A stretch of DNA of 28,583 bases, taken from positions 1 through 28,583 of the forward strand of contig NW_019773788.1 of the NCBI RefSeq assembly GCF_001039355.2, given 5' to 3'. The notes beneath the pieces are model-generated. The model made no database searches. It saw nothing but the letters and a program-made list of their open reading frames with translations, and was not told the DNA's origin. Each line of letters opens with the position of its first letter. The first letter of the stretch is position 1. The stretch is from Lingula anatina. Its lineage: Eukaryota > Brachiopoda > Lingulata > Lingulida > Lingulidae. Of the stretch, positions 10,397-20,384 are shown in pieces. The translations under genes and the position numbers were made by a program.

Positions 10397-11028
10397 AACC
10401 CTTTTACCTTAAGTTTACTCCTTACTGAAGGCAGCATTCCAGTGATATGTGAATCTAAGCAGCGTCTTAATTTTAATTAAATAGCAGTCATGACTTATTA
10501 AATATGTACACGCAATGTTTTAATGATATAAATTGGGTAAACAATGGCACCCTCTTTAGCACGTGTATAATAATGTAAATGGGCTGTACTTAAACAACCT
10601 ATAAAGCTTGTAGACTTTTTAAAAAATATATTAAATTTGGTTAGCTACTGCACCATATATAATAAGAGCAGTATTTTAAAGACATAAATGAACTAGACAC
10701 AGATTATAGAGCTTGAAGTATTTTAATCACTCTGATAATAGTATATTAAAATTTATTTAACAAATAAATTGATTATATATATGAAATTGATTTCTGTCTC
10801 TTAAAATAATTTTAATTACTTAAAAGTGATATACCTGGTATAAGTCCAACATATTACAAATCAACATGAGAATCATGAGTGAGAATTCAAACTTGACACA
10901 GCTGACAGGATGAAACTTGAAAAATCTCTTATTGGCATTAAAATTTAACAATTTGTGTACTATGTAAAATGACAGCATGTGAGGAAGGCTTTCAGGTAGT
11001 TGTATAAAGTAGTTGTATAAAGTGACTA
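10397..11028. other. AT-rich spacer left of R2
   Basis: No gene, repeat family or inverted repeat is evident. A short direct repeat (AGTTGTATAAAGT twice, about 10998-11023) lies just left of the insertion point of R2. DCAF13 exons that should precede the last exon at 14115 were looked for here and not found. Confidence 0.5.
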
Positions 11029-13955
11029 CCCAGATAGCATGCAAACGTTGGGCCAACGTTGGCCCAACGTTGCCTTGGTTGACCATGCATACGTTGGCCC
11101 AACGTTGGGTTTCCATCTAAGTGCTCACTTTGGCCAACGGTTGGCTGAACGTATTTGGCCAACGTTGGCCCAACGTTGGTCAATTTCAATGCTAACGCAT
11201 TGCCAACATATTCCCAACGAAACTACGTTGGCCCTACATTGGGCCAACTAATATTCAACGTTGGCCCAACAATTACCCAACCTGTAACCAACAGTGTATT
11301 TACGTTGGTTCTACTAGTAACCAACATCGGTCCAACGATTACCCAACCTCAAACCAACATTGCATTAACATTGGGCCAACGGTAGGCCAACTGGTCACGG
11401 AGGTATCTGCAATTTGCACAATGATTAATGGCCCAACCTAAAACCAGGGGCACAGTGATTTACATCATTGAACCAAAGGCAAAATAATTTTATCCAGCAT
11501 CACATACGTAGTAGGGCACTGTAATAACATGTCTGATGCACAGGCAGATCAATGTCCTGATGAAATATCTTAAGCATCTGAAATCTACAGACTGCAAGGT
11601 ATAACTGAAAAATTAGCAAGCTAATTAATGGATGAATTCTTCAGAGGACTTGATCTGCCTGTGTTGTGGTAGAAACAAAAAGATTAGTGATATATTTTAA
11701 ACTGTTTAATTAATTCATAACATTACACTGAACAATACCTTCAACCAACTAAATAATGTGATGGGAATGGGAAAATAATACAAAAAGACATCTCAAAGAA
11801 ACTTATAAAAATATTATAATATTAAATTTAAACAATTATAAATGTATTTTATATGAATTGTTTAATGATTCATGTCAAGAAAATTATTACCAGTCCTGTG
11901 AAAGAACTTCCCACCTTATTCCTGGAGTCAAGGCAGTTTTTTTCACTATTATAGTGTTTTTCATCCAATCCAAGATTCACGATTATTTCAATTTTAAAAA
12001 AATCTTCATTAAATTAAATTTAAATCCAGAAACCCTTGATTAATATCAGGTAAGGTGTTTAAAATTAAAAAGAACTGTCATTAAGTAAGATAAGTTACTA
12101 GTTAGTCTATAAAATCACATAAAGTCTCTTCCTTCAGGCAAAATCTCAGACATTGTCTCTTCAAATAAAATCAGTGGTCATATGAATGCAATCTTCATTT
12201 TTTTCTCTCTCGATCTTTCCTGTCCTGCGCCTGCATGATCTTTGGCAAAGCACAATTAGTTAGGTGTATCTTCAACATCTTTTTCTGAACAGTCACAGAA
12301 GAGTGTGCTGCATCTACAAATTTAAATATTAAAATTTTAACTTGAAATATAATGCTGGAATTATTATGCATATGCATCATATGCATAACATTTTTACATG
12401 CCTGACTATACCTCTTTCCACATCACTGTGTTCATGTACATACTAGTAGTTGTGTATTATAATATAATATGATAATCTCCCCATGTACTTTAAGTTAGGC
12501 AAAAGCTAACATCTTTAACTTTTACAAGTGAGTGTCTGTGTGTGCAGTAATTTATAGCAAAATTACTAGTAGTTCTTCCATGTACACTTGACCATGGATT
12601 CAGTTTTAAAGGGTTTAAAATCCCATACAACTGTACTGTACAACTGAATACTATATTATTTAGTACTACCAACAACTCTATCACAGAATTCACTGGCAAG
12701 GATTCATACAGACACATACGAACAATCGGCTTTGAAGGACCATTAAGGCTCTAATTCAAGTAATTTTCAGGGAAAGGTATTATCCCCATCTGTGAAATTA
12801 TTGTCTGTATATATGTCAAGCTTGAAGTAATATTTTACCAAGGGCAAAAATGGTGAAATACAAACCCTTTTCAAACCTAATAGCAATGCAAGTACAAACA
12901 AAAATCAAAGTGCTGGACTAAATTTGAATACTGTTCAAGGCTGTATGGATCCTGGTGCATCAGTAAATTATATGGAGAAATACAAAATTGAAAGACACTT
13001 ACATGCTCACTTCTTATCCTGTCTCTTTATCTCTTCATTTTCTTTCTAGTTTCCAAAAGATGTATTCTTTTTTAATCCAGAAATCAATGTTTTCAGTCTC
13101 TTCCTTATAGAACATTCTTGACCCTCTGGCTTAGATGTTTGAAATGGCTTAACCGTTGCGTTGGGCGCTTAAACTGACCTGATTGAGCATGCTGTAGGCA
13201 AACAGTTTATATCAAACTGACAGTTAAGATAAACACCTGGCTTGAAATGAATTTGGTCTATTGAAAGTAACCAGTTTATTTTAATCACAAGTCCAGCTTA
13301 AATAGATGCTAACTATGAGGTTTACAATTTATATATTATGCAGTTGTACATTATAATGAGACTCCAAGCATTTGTCTGATTTCAATAATAATAATAATAA
13401 TAATATAATTATAATAATAATAAATATAATGTTTTCGCAGCATTATTGGAAAAAATTTTTTTTTCATTCAGTTCTTTATATAGGTGAAGTACTTGTAGTA
13501 GTACTATATATGAATGTTTATTGCTTGGAGGATAAATTAAAGCAGAAAACTGATTTTAACTCAAGGAATTTAAACTCATAATGAAAAAAAAATTAAAAAA
13601 AATTATATATGTTTCTTTTAAGCCTAATAACTCTATGTATATGATCAATAGATAAGTATATGTGCTTCTCAGTTGTGAACAGAAACACTTTCAAATTAAT
13701 TATTGGGTTGTTAATTGCATACGTTGACTAAGTTGGCCCAACGTTGGCACAACGTGTGCATATTGCAGTTACGTTATTTCATAAAATGATGTGGTTGGGC
13801 CAACGTTGGGCCAACGTGTACATATTGCAGTTACATTATGCATAAAATGATGTAGTTGGGCCAACGTTGGGCCAACGTAATACTGCCAACGCCAACTATG
13901 TGCCAACAAACCAACCATTACCCAACGTTGGCCCAACGTATGCATGCTATCTGGG
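11029..13955. mobile_element. R2: complete palindrome-array transposon-like element
   Basis: This 2927-bp element begins CCCAGATAGCATGCAAACGT and ends with the near-exact reverse complement (ACGTATGCATGCTATCTGGG). The left end holds about 350 bp, and the right end about 220 bp, of spaced 11-bp palindromes GTTGGSCCAAC. The right end includes about two and a half tandem ~62-bp units (13734-13880) containing CATATTGCAGTTACRTTAT. The body is AT-rich, with an (AAT)n tract near 13385-13425. No transposase-like frame is present. Flanks are GTGACTA on the left and ATAATACTA on the right; a shared ACTA is suggestive but no convincing target duplication shows. The superfamily is unassigned. Confidence 0.85.
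13734..13950. repeat. Right subterminal palindrome array of R2
   Basis: Tandem ~62-bp units each carry two overlapping GTTGGSCCAAC palindromes followed by ACGTGTRCATATTGCAG and AAAATGATGT. A shorter run leads to the terminal CTATCTGGG. Repeated palindromes inside both ends are typical of binding sites for a transposase or other DNA-binding protein; that role is inferred. Confidence 0.75.
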
Positions 13956-14114
13956 ATAATACTAGATTGATTATATTACTAAGTTCCTTTTGAAAAAGTT
14001 TACTGACTGACCTTTAAGAAAGTAATCAATGTGAAATCAATTCTATTGAATTTGTAAATCATTTTCTTATTTTTTTAAAATAAATATCAAAAATTATATA
14101 TTTACTCTTCCAAG

Positions 14115-14201
14115 GAAGCCAACAGAAGAGCACATAGCAAGCCAGGCGCTGTTCCGTTTGTACCAGAGAGAAAGAAACATGTCGTTGGAGAGGTCAAATG
14201 A
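14115..14201 (+). CDS. DCAF13/SOF1-like, last exon (copy A, intact)
   Basis: After a good acceptor (ACTCTTCCAAG) this exon encodes 28 residues and a TGA: EANRRAHSKPGAV, then PFVPERKKHVVGEVK. This matches the conserved C-terminal tail of DCAF13 (yeast Sof1), a WD40 protein of the small-subunit processome that acts in 18S rRNA maturation in the nucleolus and, in animals, as a CUL4-DDB1 adaptor. The phase is 0, as in the duplicate at 22380. No earlier exon of this copy was found: the sequence to the left is R2 (11029-13955) and anonymous spacer, so the rest of the gene lies outside the window or was displaced. It converges on SDR-A, with about 1.3 kb between the stop codons. Too short for the automatic ORF criteria, but the match is strong. 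Confidence 0.82.
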   Translation, partial: EANRRAHSKPGAVPFVPERKKHVVGEVK

Positions 14202-14339
14202 CAGGAATATTTATTTCCTTATTTATGTAATGTTCTAGGACTGTCATTCTGTGTATTTTACTTGGAAAAACATGTGAATCATATGCATCCAGTCAGTTAA
14301 TTTTTAAAGCTCATGTAATGGACTCTGTTTCAATGTTTT

Positions 14340-14939
14340 AAAGATATTCTATACCTATTTCAAATTTGTTCCCAAAGTCATATTTTTTCATGTCTAAATA
14401 TCCTTCATGATTACGTATCTTACCCAATTCACACTTTATAAACTAGAAAATCCATCAAATGATGTTGATATTTCCTTTTGGAATGTCAGAAACAAGGATG
14501 CTTGGTTTAGAAGTAAGCTTAATTGGAATTGTTAGAAAAGATCCAAATCTAATGTAGAACTGGTAGTGCAACGTGTCATGAGTTATAAACTTTTTTCTTG
14601 TGGGATAATTACATTTGGTGCAAAAACACTAAAGAATATCTTTGGCCAGTCATATTTTTTCATGTCTAAATATCCTTCATGATTACGTATCTTACCCAAT
14701 TCAGACTTTATAAAACCAGAAAGTCCATCAAATGATGTTGATAGTTTCTTTTTGGATGCCAGAAACAATGATGGCTGGACTAGAAGTAAGTTGGAATCAT
14801 TAGAAAAGGTCCAAACCCAATACAAGGCCTGGTTGTGCAACGTTTCATGAGTTACATTTATTTCTCGAGGGAAAATAAAATTTGTTGTAGAAAAACTATA
14901 CAGAATATCTTTGACCATTGTCAAGGAAATATGGAACAT
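14340..14939 (-). pseudogene. Tandemly repeated, decayed coding-like block, family unrecognised
   Basis: Two copies of a ~270-bp block (about 14360-14580 and 14632-14860, offset 272) share long exact runs such as TGTCTAAATATCCTTCATGA. The right copy has an open minus-strand frame of 118 codons (14939-14583) containing QPSLFLASKKKLSTSFDGL and KIRNHEGYLDMKKYDW. The left copy encodes the related KIRNHEGYLDMKKYDFGN but has stops. A third copy in unit B (about 22640-22850) can be read as EIRNYDEYLD with a frameshift. The recurring RN..EYLD..KYD block suggests descent from a coding exon, but I cannot name the family and the copies are mostly broken. Confidence 0.35.
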
Positions 14940-15186
14940 GCTTTGATTACACTAGCAGAAGTTCATTGTAATATACGATAATCCGTGAACTGTCCTTTGA
15001 ACGGCTTATGCAACGGAAAAGGGTCTGGATAAAGCCGGCCTGTAATACAACTACTAAAAAGTGTTAATCTCTGAAATATAAGGTGACAGTATAATTACCT
15101 CAAAGAGACTTTCTAATTGCACTACTTTTATTATTATTGTTATTGTTAAGCATTTTACTATGACATTCATCTCAATACACAGCATT

Positions 15187-15300
15187 GGATTCATTTTAAA
15201 TAATCAATTATACGCTCTCCATATATACCTTTACAACCAATAAGGCACTACTTTTCGTACTGTATCTTGTTATTCTGCATTGCATTATTTAAACCATGCA
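15187..15300. other. Segment inverted relative to unit B
   Basis: This ~100-bp segment between the DCAF13 and SDR-A tails matches 25706-25805 only when one copy is reverse-complemented; shared runs include TCATTTTAAATAATCAATTA and CCTTTACAACCAATAA. The bases on both sides align in the direct orientation, so one unit has undergone a small local inversion. Confidence 0.8.
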
Positions 15301-15335
15301 TTATGTAAGGCATTAAACATAGAAGGACCAGTTAT

Positions 15336-15341
15336 TTTATT
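15336..15341 (-). promoter_or_regulatory. Polyadenylation signal AATAAA of SDR-A
   Basis: AATAAA on the minus strand, about 167 bases after the SDR-A stop codon. The same hexamer at the same distance is kept in SDR-B (25847-25852) within otherwise similar 3' untranslated sequence, which supports its use. Confidence 0.65.
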
Positions 15342-15507
15342 GGCGTTTTTCTATTCATTTTTCTACCAACGATTTAATTTCGTGGTGTCGCGAGATGGTC
15401 CTCCCCTATTTTCTAAAATGGAAGGGCAATGGGCAGATGGTAGGAACCATTCGGACCAGTGGACAGTTAAACTTTGCTCAGTTCTAAGTGAAGGACATGT
15501 GCAGCAT

Positions 15508-18504
15508 CTACTTTGGGATCGTGCCAGTAAACTTGGCTCCATCTTTCCCATGCCTTTCAGGGCCTACTGCTGCGTACCCGCCATCTACCGAGAGATCAGC
15601 GCCAGTGATGAAGGATGCGTCTTTGCTGCAGAGGAAGACAATGGCGGCGGCAACTTCTGCGCTTTCGCCGAGACGGTTCATCATGTGACATCCCTCGAAC
15701 CACTTCTTTTGGTCTTCATCGCCTGCGAAAAATTTTGCGACCTGAAATATGAATGATATTATTTTGGCAGTGTTTTTATTCTGTTTTTCTTCTTTTCCGC
15801 ACAGCCTTTAATATGGATTTTGATTATCAGCATTAAAGCCATGACATTCTCGCTTCAGCTACCCTCATTCAGCGTTCCTTCAATCAAATTTGAAGATATC
15901 CGTGAATCTTCTGATACCCTCCACCCCCTCTCTCCCTCTTTTTTTCTCTCGCCACACACTCACTTACCGATGCCGTATTTATTGATCCCGGTGACACGGA
16001 GTTCACCCGTATGTCATCTTTGGCCAGGTCCAGTGCCATACACCGGGTCAGCTCCAGCACGGCACCTTTACTGGTACAGTACGTCCACTTATTGGACGAT
16101 GACACGTGGGCGAAGATGCTAGCTATATTGACGACTGATCTGGCGTCAGGTTGGGCTGTGTTGGTGAAATATCAGTGAAATATTGCTTAAGTACTGTGCT
16201 AATTGCTAAAATATTGACAAAATATGATAAATTTCATATACGGAGATTGATGGTATGTTGACTTTTTAACTTTTTTCGATGGAGAAAATTTGTTTTCAAA
16301 TTGGAGTAAAGGCCCCTTCACAGTAGACGGCGTACTTTCTGCGTTCCTTCCAAGTTCTGCGATCAAAAATGTGGTCAGTGCGCTAAATACCCCGGTTACA
16401 CCTACACGACGCAGGGTCGACGCTCGACCGAAAAAATTGGCAACTCTGGCAATTTTGGCCAGTGCGTTGTTATGCGTCTGCATTCGTCAAACGCGCCGGA
16501 CGAGAGTTATGCATTCGTTTTCATTCGTTGTCATTCGCTCTTGTGCGTCTGAATTTTTGTGTCATGTGTGGTCAGTCTCTTTCTCTGTGCGATCGTTTTG
16601 AACATACCCAAAACTGCGGTGACCATGGCGTCTGCGCGATCCAAGCTATGACCGTGCGTTCTTTGAGCGTTCAATGGCGACCTGGCCAGTTAAATGGTCG
16701 CACAAAGGACGCAGAAAGGACGCCGTCCAGTGCAAAGGGGGGGTTAAGAAAGGACTTGGCTGCACGATGTAGGTTTTGCTGTTATTACGGTGGACAGCAA
16801 GGATTCATGCTCATACTCGTACCAGGTGAAGATAGAGGGGAGAGAGAGGGAGAAAGAGAGAGAGAGAGATGGAGAGGAGGAGAGAGAGAGAGAGAGAGGA
16901 GAAGAAGGAGGACAAAGTGGAGGAGAGATGTGTATTTTACCTGTCTTCATGTGAGGGAAGCAGGCCTGTACCATATTCGAGTATCCAGCCACATTCACAC
17001 TCATGACTTGTGCCCAGTCGGACGTGTCGGCATCTAGAGCTGTGAACAAAGACGAACGTTGATTTAATATTGAGAACCGAGGGGAGAGAGCAGGGATATC
17101 AGGACCCCCCCCCCCCTCGACCAGCCTGACCCATCACCCATCCCACAGTGGCATACACAATGTTTTTTTTTTCTGATTTTGTTTTATCTAGAGGCAACGC
17201 GAGTCTCTCGTTTCTTACGTCGCGTGCTCTGGCTCTGTGAATTGAATTGAAAATAAGCACTCTGAGAGCGCAGATCTCCGCCAAGGCAGCGATTTTTGAT
17301 TATTATTGATTAATAATTGATCCGGATCACCACCAAAAACTAACCCTCTCTTCCTTGGCCCACTTCTGACATTTCCTGAAAATTTCTTCAAAATCGGTCC
17401 ACAACTTTTTTAGTTATGTTGATGACAAACAAACAAACGAGGGTGAAAACATAACCTCCTTGGCGGAGGTAACAAACAGACAAACAGGGATGAAAACATA
17501 ACCTCCTTGGGGGAGGTAACAAACAGACAAACAGGGGTGAAAACATAACCTCCTTGGCGGAGGTAAAAAAATGAGTAAGGGTTCATGCATTATGGATCAC
17601 AGCGCGAGTTAAGTTTTAAATTGTCTCACGTTCGCACCTTACGTCAGGTAGGTCTATGCGGGTGTATTCAGTGGATCCGTTCACCCAAATATTCTTAAAT
17701 CAGGTCATTGCTGTTGATGCATGTAGACAAGATATATAAACTGGGAAATACAACATTGGTCAAAAAGTTTGTCCCGCCCACGAGCACATCCTAATGCTAA
17801 TTGTGTGTGAATTTGGTTACATTTGACGGCGTCTTTTTAATTTAATAGACATTCCTTTACATCCGTGGAAATCACAGTGAAACATTAAGTTTGAGGGGGT
17901 ACCTGTTATAAATTTGACTAATGGTATAAAATGTGCATATTTTCACCACTATTTTGTTTGAACCATTAATCGCGTTATCTGGAATAAAAAGCACCGGTTC
18001 TAACAATTTACATCAAATTGGTGATCTTTATTCCCAGGCCACCCCCTGATTGTAAAAAATGCCACAAAACATGCTGTCTTTATCAAACATGCACTTATAA
18101 TTAAGTGATTTTGGGGAAATGCTCGTGGGGTGTCGGAAAGCGTTTTTTGCAATCCGTAACTTCTACTTACCTTTATATATGAATACCGCGGCACAGTTCA
18201 CAAGAAAGTTGATGCAGCCACCGTACTGGTTAGCTACGTGGCTAACGGCCTTGAAGCACGCCTCTCTGTCGGAAACGTCGACCTGGTAAAATTTCGTCTC
18301 AAAGCCAGCCGCCTGGAGCTCAGCCTCCAGCTGTTTCCCGGCAACTTGGTCGATGTCGAAGAAGGCAACAAGTGCTCCGTCATTCAAGAATCGTCGTACA
18401 CATGCACTGCCTATACCACTGGCTCCCCCTGTGACTATAGCTACACGCCCCTTGAATCTGTCCTTAGTGTTTGCTGCATCCAGGCTAGGTTGAAGAGCTG
18501 CCAT
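15508..18504 (-). CDS. SDR-A: complete four-exon classical short-chain dehydrogenase/reductase
   Basis: Minus-strand exons 18504-18171, 17039-16941, 16155-15968 and 15741-15508 total 855 nt and give 284 residues, a normal length for a classical SDR. All borders are GT..AG and the phases (1, 1, 0) agree. The Rossmann motif TGGASGIG is at 25-32. An acidic residue after strand 2 (FFDID, D50) suggests NAD(H) rather than NADP(H). NCAAV at 103-107 stands for the NNAG motif. The catalytic tetrad is complete: N127, S157, Y170 and K174 (YCTSK). VSPGSINT at 198-205 follows, and GADLSVDGG near 254-262 is the C-terminal SDR signature. There is no signal peptide or membrane segment, so it should be a soluble cytosolic oxidoreductase. 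The substrate is unknown. Exon 3 starts at CCCAACC: the nearer acceptor-like AG would break the frame. Introns 1 and 2 carry repeat elements. SDR-B at 26018 is its tandem paralogue. Confidence 0.92.
16311..16743. mobile_element. TIR element E1 in SDR-A intron 2
   Basis: The left end GGCCCCTTCACAGTAGACGG and the reverse complement of the right end (CCCCTTTGCACTGGACGGCG) are inverted copies continuing through CTTTCTGCGT. Unit B has the same element at the same place in intron 2 (27190-27578), so it inserted before the duplication. The interior contains the shared run GTGACCATGGCGTCTGCGCG but no usable frame. It is a non-autonomous DNA element related to E2 at 19134-19336. Confidence 0.8.
16835..16916. 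repeat. (GA)n-rich tract beside the SDR-A exon 2 donor
   Basis: Imperfect GA/GGA repeats; on the transcribed strand this is a long (TC)n tract starting about 25 bases after the exon 2 donor. Unit B keeps a shorter version (27651-27722). Confidence 0.85.
17249..17470 (-). mobile_element. CCTCCGCC-ended repeat, copy a (SDR-A intron 1)
   Basis: Reverse-oriented copy of the repeat seen whole at 25395-25650. Shared landmarks are AGCACTCTGAGAGCGCAGAT, CTCCGCCAAGGCAG, CCTGAAAATTTCTTCAAAAT and ACATAACCTCCTTGGCGG. It has no coding capacity. Unit B lacks it at the matching place, so it arrived in A after the duplication or was lost from B. Confidence 0.75.
17419..17567. repeat. Three 47-bp tandem units at the end of copy a
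   Basis: The terminal segment containing GTGAAAACATAACCTCCTTG is repeated three times at 47-base spacing (ACCTCC at 17454, 17501 and 17548), joined by AACAAACAGACAAACAGGG. The units are almost identical, pointing to recent expansion of one repeat end. Confidence 0.85.
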
Positions 18505-18760
18505 CTTAAGTCACTTCTGACCTGGTTTTCCTTTTTGAGAGATCAAAGGCGAGAAATTGGTGACCTATTTTGGGTTGGCCTGCTAGTATTGTTCAGTTTT
18601 TTAGTGTGAGGGCGTGTGTGTGTGTGTGTGTGTGGGGGGGGGGGGGGTCGGTGCGCCATCGGAGCTTAGTAAGATATTGTCGCTGGTTATAATGACTGGC
18701 CAGTCATTTTAAACTAAATCGACTTTTATTAATTTAATTAAAAGGTCGAATTCAAGTGCA
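18505..18760 (-). promoter_or_regulatory. Presumed SDR-A 5' flank with perfect 18-bp palindrome
   Basis: Upstream of the SDR-A ATG on the minus strand come a (GT)n/(G)n microsatellite at 18613-18648 and then the perfect palindrome AATGACTGGCCAGTCATT at 18691-18708, about 190 bases from the start codon. No TATA box is convincing. A palindrome of this kind could bind a dimeric regulator, but that is only inferred from symmetry and position. Confidence 0.35.
18613..18648. repeat. (GT)n followed by poly-G
   Basis: About twelve GT units run directly into a run of some fourteen G bases, about 110 bases upstream of the SDR-A start. Such a compound tract is prone to length change and sequencing error. 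Confidence 0.9.
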
Positions 18761-19133
18761 GAGAGGTAAAGATAGCTTAATCGATCGTTGGTACGAGAAA
18801 AGTGCTTATATCCCTTGAAAAATCAATTTTAGCATTTTGCCTTTAAAGAAGCGTCTCTTTACATGCTGTTTTTTGACTGGGTTCCCGTAACTTAAAGGGC
18901 TGCTCGCTAAATTGCTTTCAGCTTAAGCAGCTTAGGCCTCATTCAGAATAGGGGACTAACTATAGTGTGATTTAATATGCAAGTGTATTTCGCTTTATTT
19001 CATCTGACACACACATGCCCTAGAGATCAGAATAATAATTGTGTGACAGACGTAAGGGGTATCAGTACAATCCTCTCCCCCCCCCGGACCCCCCCCCCCC
19101 CCTGGACAATCCCCCCCCTTGCCCTAGAATCAA
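18761..19133. other. Spacer without gene
   Basis: AT-rich DNA ending in C-rich runs (about 19075-19120). Part of 18900-18960 (GCTTTCAGCTTAAGC, GGGACTAACTATAGTG) weakly resembles 28155-28235 in SDR-B intron 1, possibly another diverged repeat. No exon is evident. Confidence 0.4.
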
Positions 19134-19336
19134 GCCCCCTTTACACTGGACGGCGTCCTTTCTGCGTCCCGCAGCACGGCGCCGTTTGAGAGTAAAAAAT
19201 ATAATACTTTATGTCATCATTGAGCATTCATTCTGCAACCAGAGCTATACTTGTGCTTTTTTTCTACGACCTCAACGGTGCCAGTTTCATGGTCGCACAA
19301 AGGACGCACAAAGGACACCGTTCAGTGTAAAGGGGG
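19134..19336. mobile_element. TIR element E2 (~200-bp MITE)
   Basis: The left end CCCCCTTTACACTGGACGGC and the reverse complement of the right end (CCCCCTTTACACTGAACGGT) form inverted repeats of about 40 bases that continue through GTCCTTTSTGCGTCC. Its ends match those of E1 and E3, but the interior is short and different, as expected of a deletion derivative of the same family. The target-site duplication is unclear. Confidence 0.85.
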
Positions 19337-19388
19337 TTTAACATGAGATTGAACGCTGATTTTATTGCCGGGTGGGTCGCTGGGATAG

Positions 19389-20377
19389 TCCTGGGCTCGG
19401 AATCTCGAAAGGTTCGCTATGTTGCGCACACGCTCTAGCATGGCTAGCGTGCGCTATCCCGTATCTCGAAAGAATCGCTATTTTGAGCGCCTGCGCTAGC
19501 ATGGCTAGCGTGCGCTATCCCGTATCTCGAAAGCTTCGCAAATCCCGGCCGTGCGCTAATGTCCAAATCGCCATTAGTTTCGAGGCTATTATTTGCGGCG
19601 ATACAAACTAGTCGCAAAGGCCTCTGCGAATGCAAAATTCGTCATTTTAATATGTCTTTCATGTAATTAAACATGGTGGCAAGTTTGGGTTGCTAGTCAT
19701 AATAGCATATAATAAAACATATAACAAAAACATGGAAGCTTTTAATTGATTGAATCACTGGTACCTCTGATAGAAAAACTTGCGGTAAATATTCACGTGA
19801 AGAATGCCAAAGTCATGTTTTATTATGCAGAAAATTTCAAAATTAAACATTTCATACATCATTTTATATTTTCTGGTGCATTTAATTCATCTGTGTAGTC
19901 TATTGATAATAATAATAAATTTAAAAGTGTCATTTTCCACACAAAATGAAAAAGCAGAAAGAAAGCATTCGGTCGCACCGTCACCTTCCTCAATGTCTAT
20001 TATTGTGAGACTGAACACTACTCACCAGTGTGTCAGTAATTGTGTCAGTCCAAGCTTCGCTTATTGAATTGTTTTTTGACATTTTATTGGTGTCAAATAC
20101 TTCAAATATCAGTATTTGTTATTATGATATTCCTATAAATTAAAACAACCTCTTGATTTGCGTCATGGTGAAAAAAATTGCATTTTGTGTAATTGTGTTA
20201 TGACGTCTTCACTTTATGCGGCAATCGAATATTAGTAGAGTTTGAGGTTATAATTGCGTTGCGTCTGCTAAGGCTTCGAGATAGCAGGTGGGTGCAATCG
20301 CACTAGCAAATAGCGCACGCTAGCTATGCTATAGCGCGTGCGCAACATAGCGAACCTTTCGAGATTCCGAGCCCTGC
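19389..20377. mobile_element. ~1.0-kb element with ~65-bp terminal inverted repeats and CTG flanks
   Basis: The left end GGCTCGGAATCTCGAAAGGT continues TCGCTATGTTGCGCAC. The reverse complement of the right end is the same and stays similar through TAGCGTGCGCTAT. The element is flanked on both sides by CTG, a likely 3-bp target duplication. The left end also holds a ~63-bp direct repeat (CTAGCATGGCTAGCGTGCGC twice, about 19436-19560). The interior is AT-rich with no transposase-like frame, so it is non-autonomous. The superfamily is not assigned. Confidence 0.8.
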
Positions 20378-20384
20378 TTCTTAA

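Noticed and set aside
15280-15756. 158-codon + strand open frame
   Set aside because: It is the antisense shadow of SDR-A exon 4 and its 3' untranslated region. The related + frame at 25892-26236 is the same shadow in SDR-B.
16462-17037. 191-codon + strand open frame
   Set aside because: It runs through inverted-repeat element E1, a GA microsatellite and the antisense of SDR-A exon 2; composition is repeat-driven and no domain is visible.
18238-18609. 123-codon + strand open frame
   Set aside because: Antisense of SDR-A exon 1, which has full SDR motifs and splice sites on the other strand.
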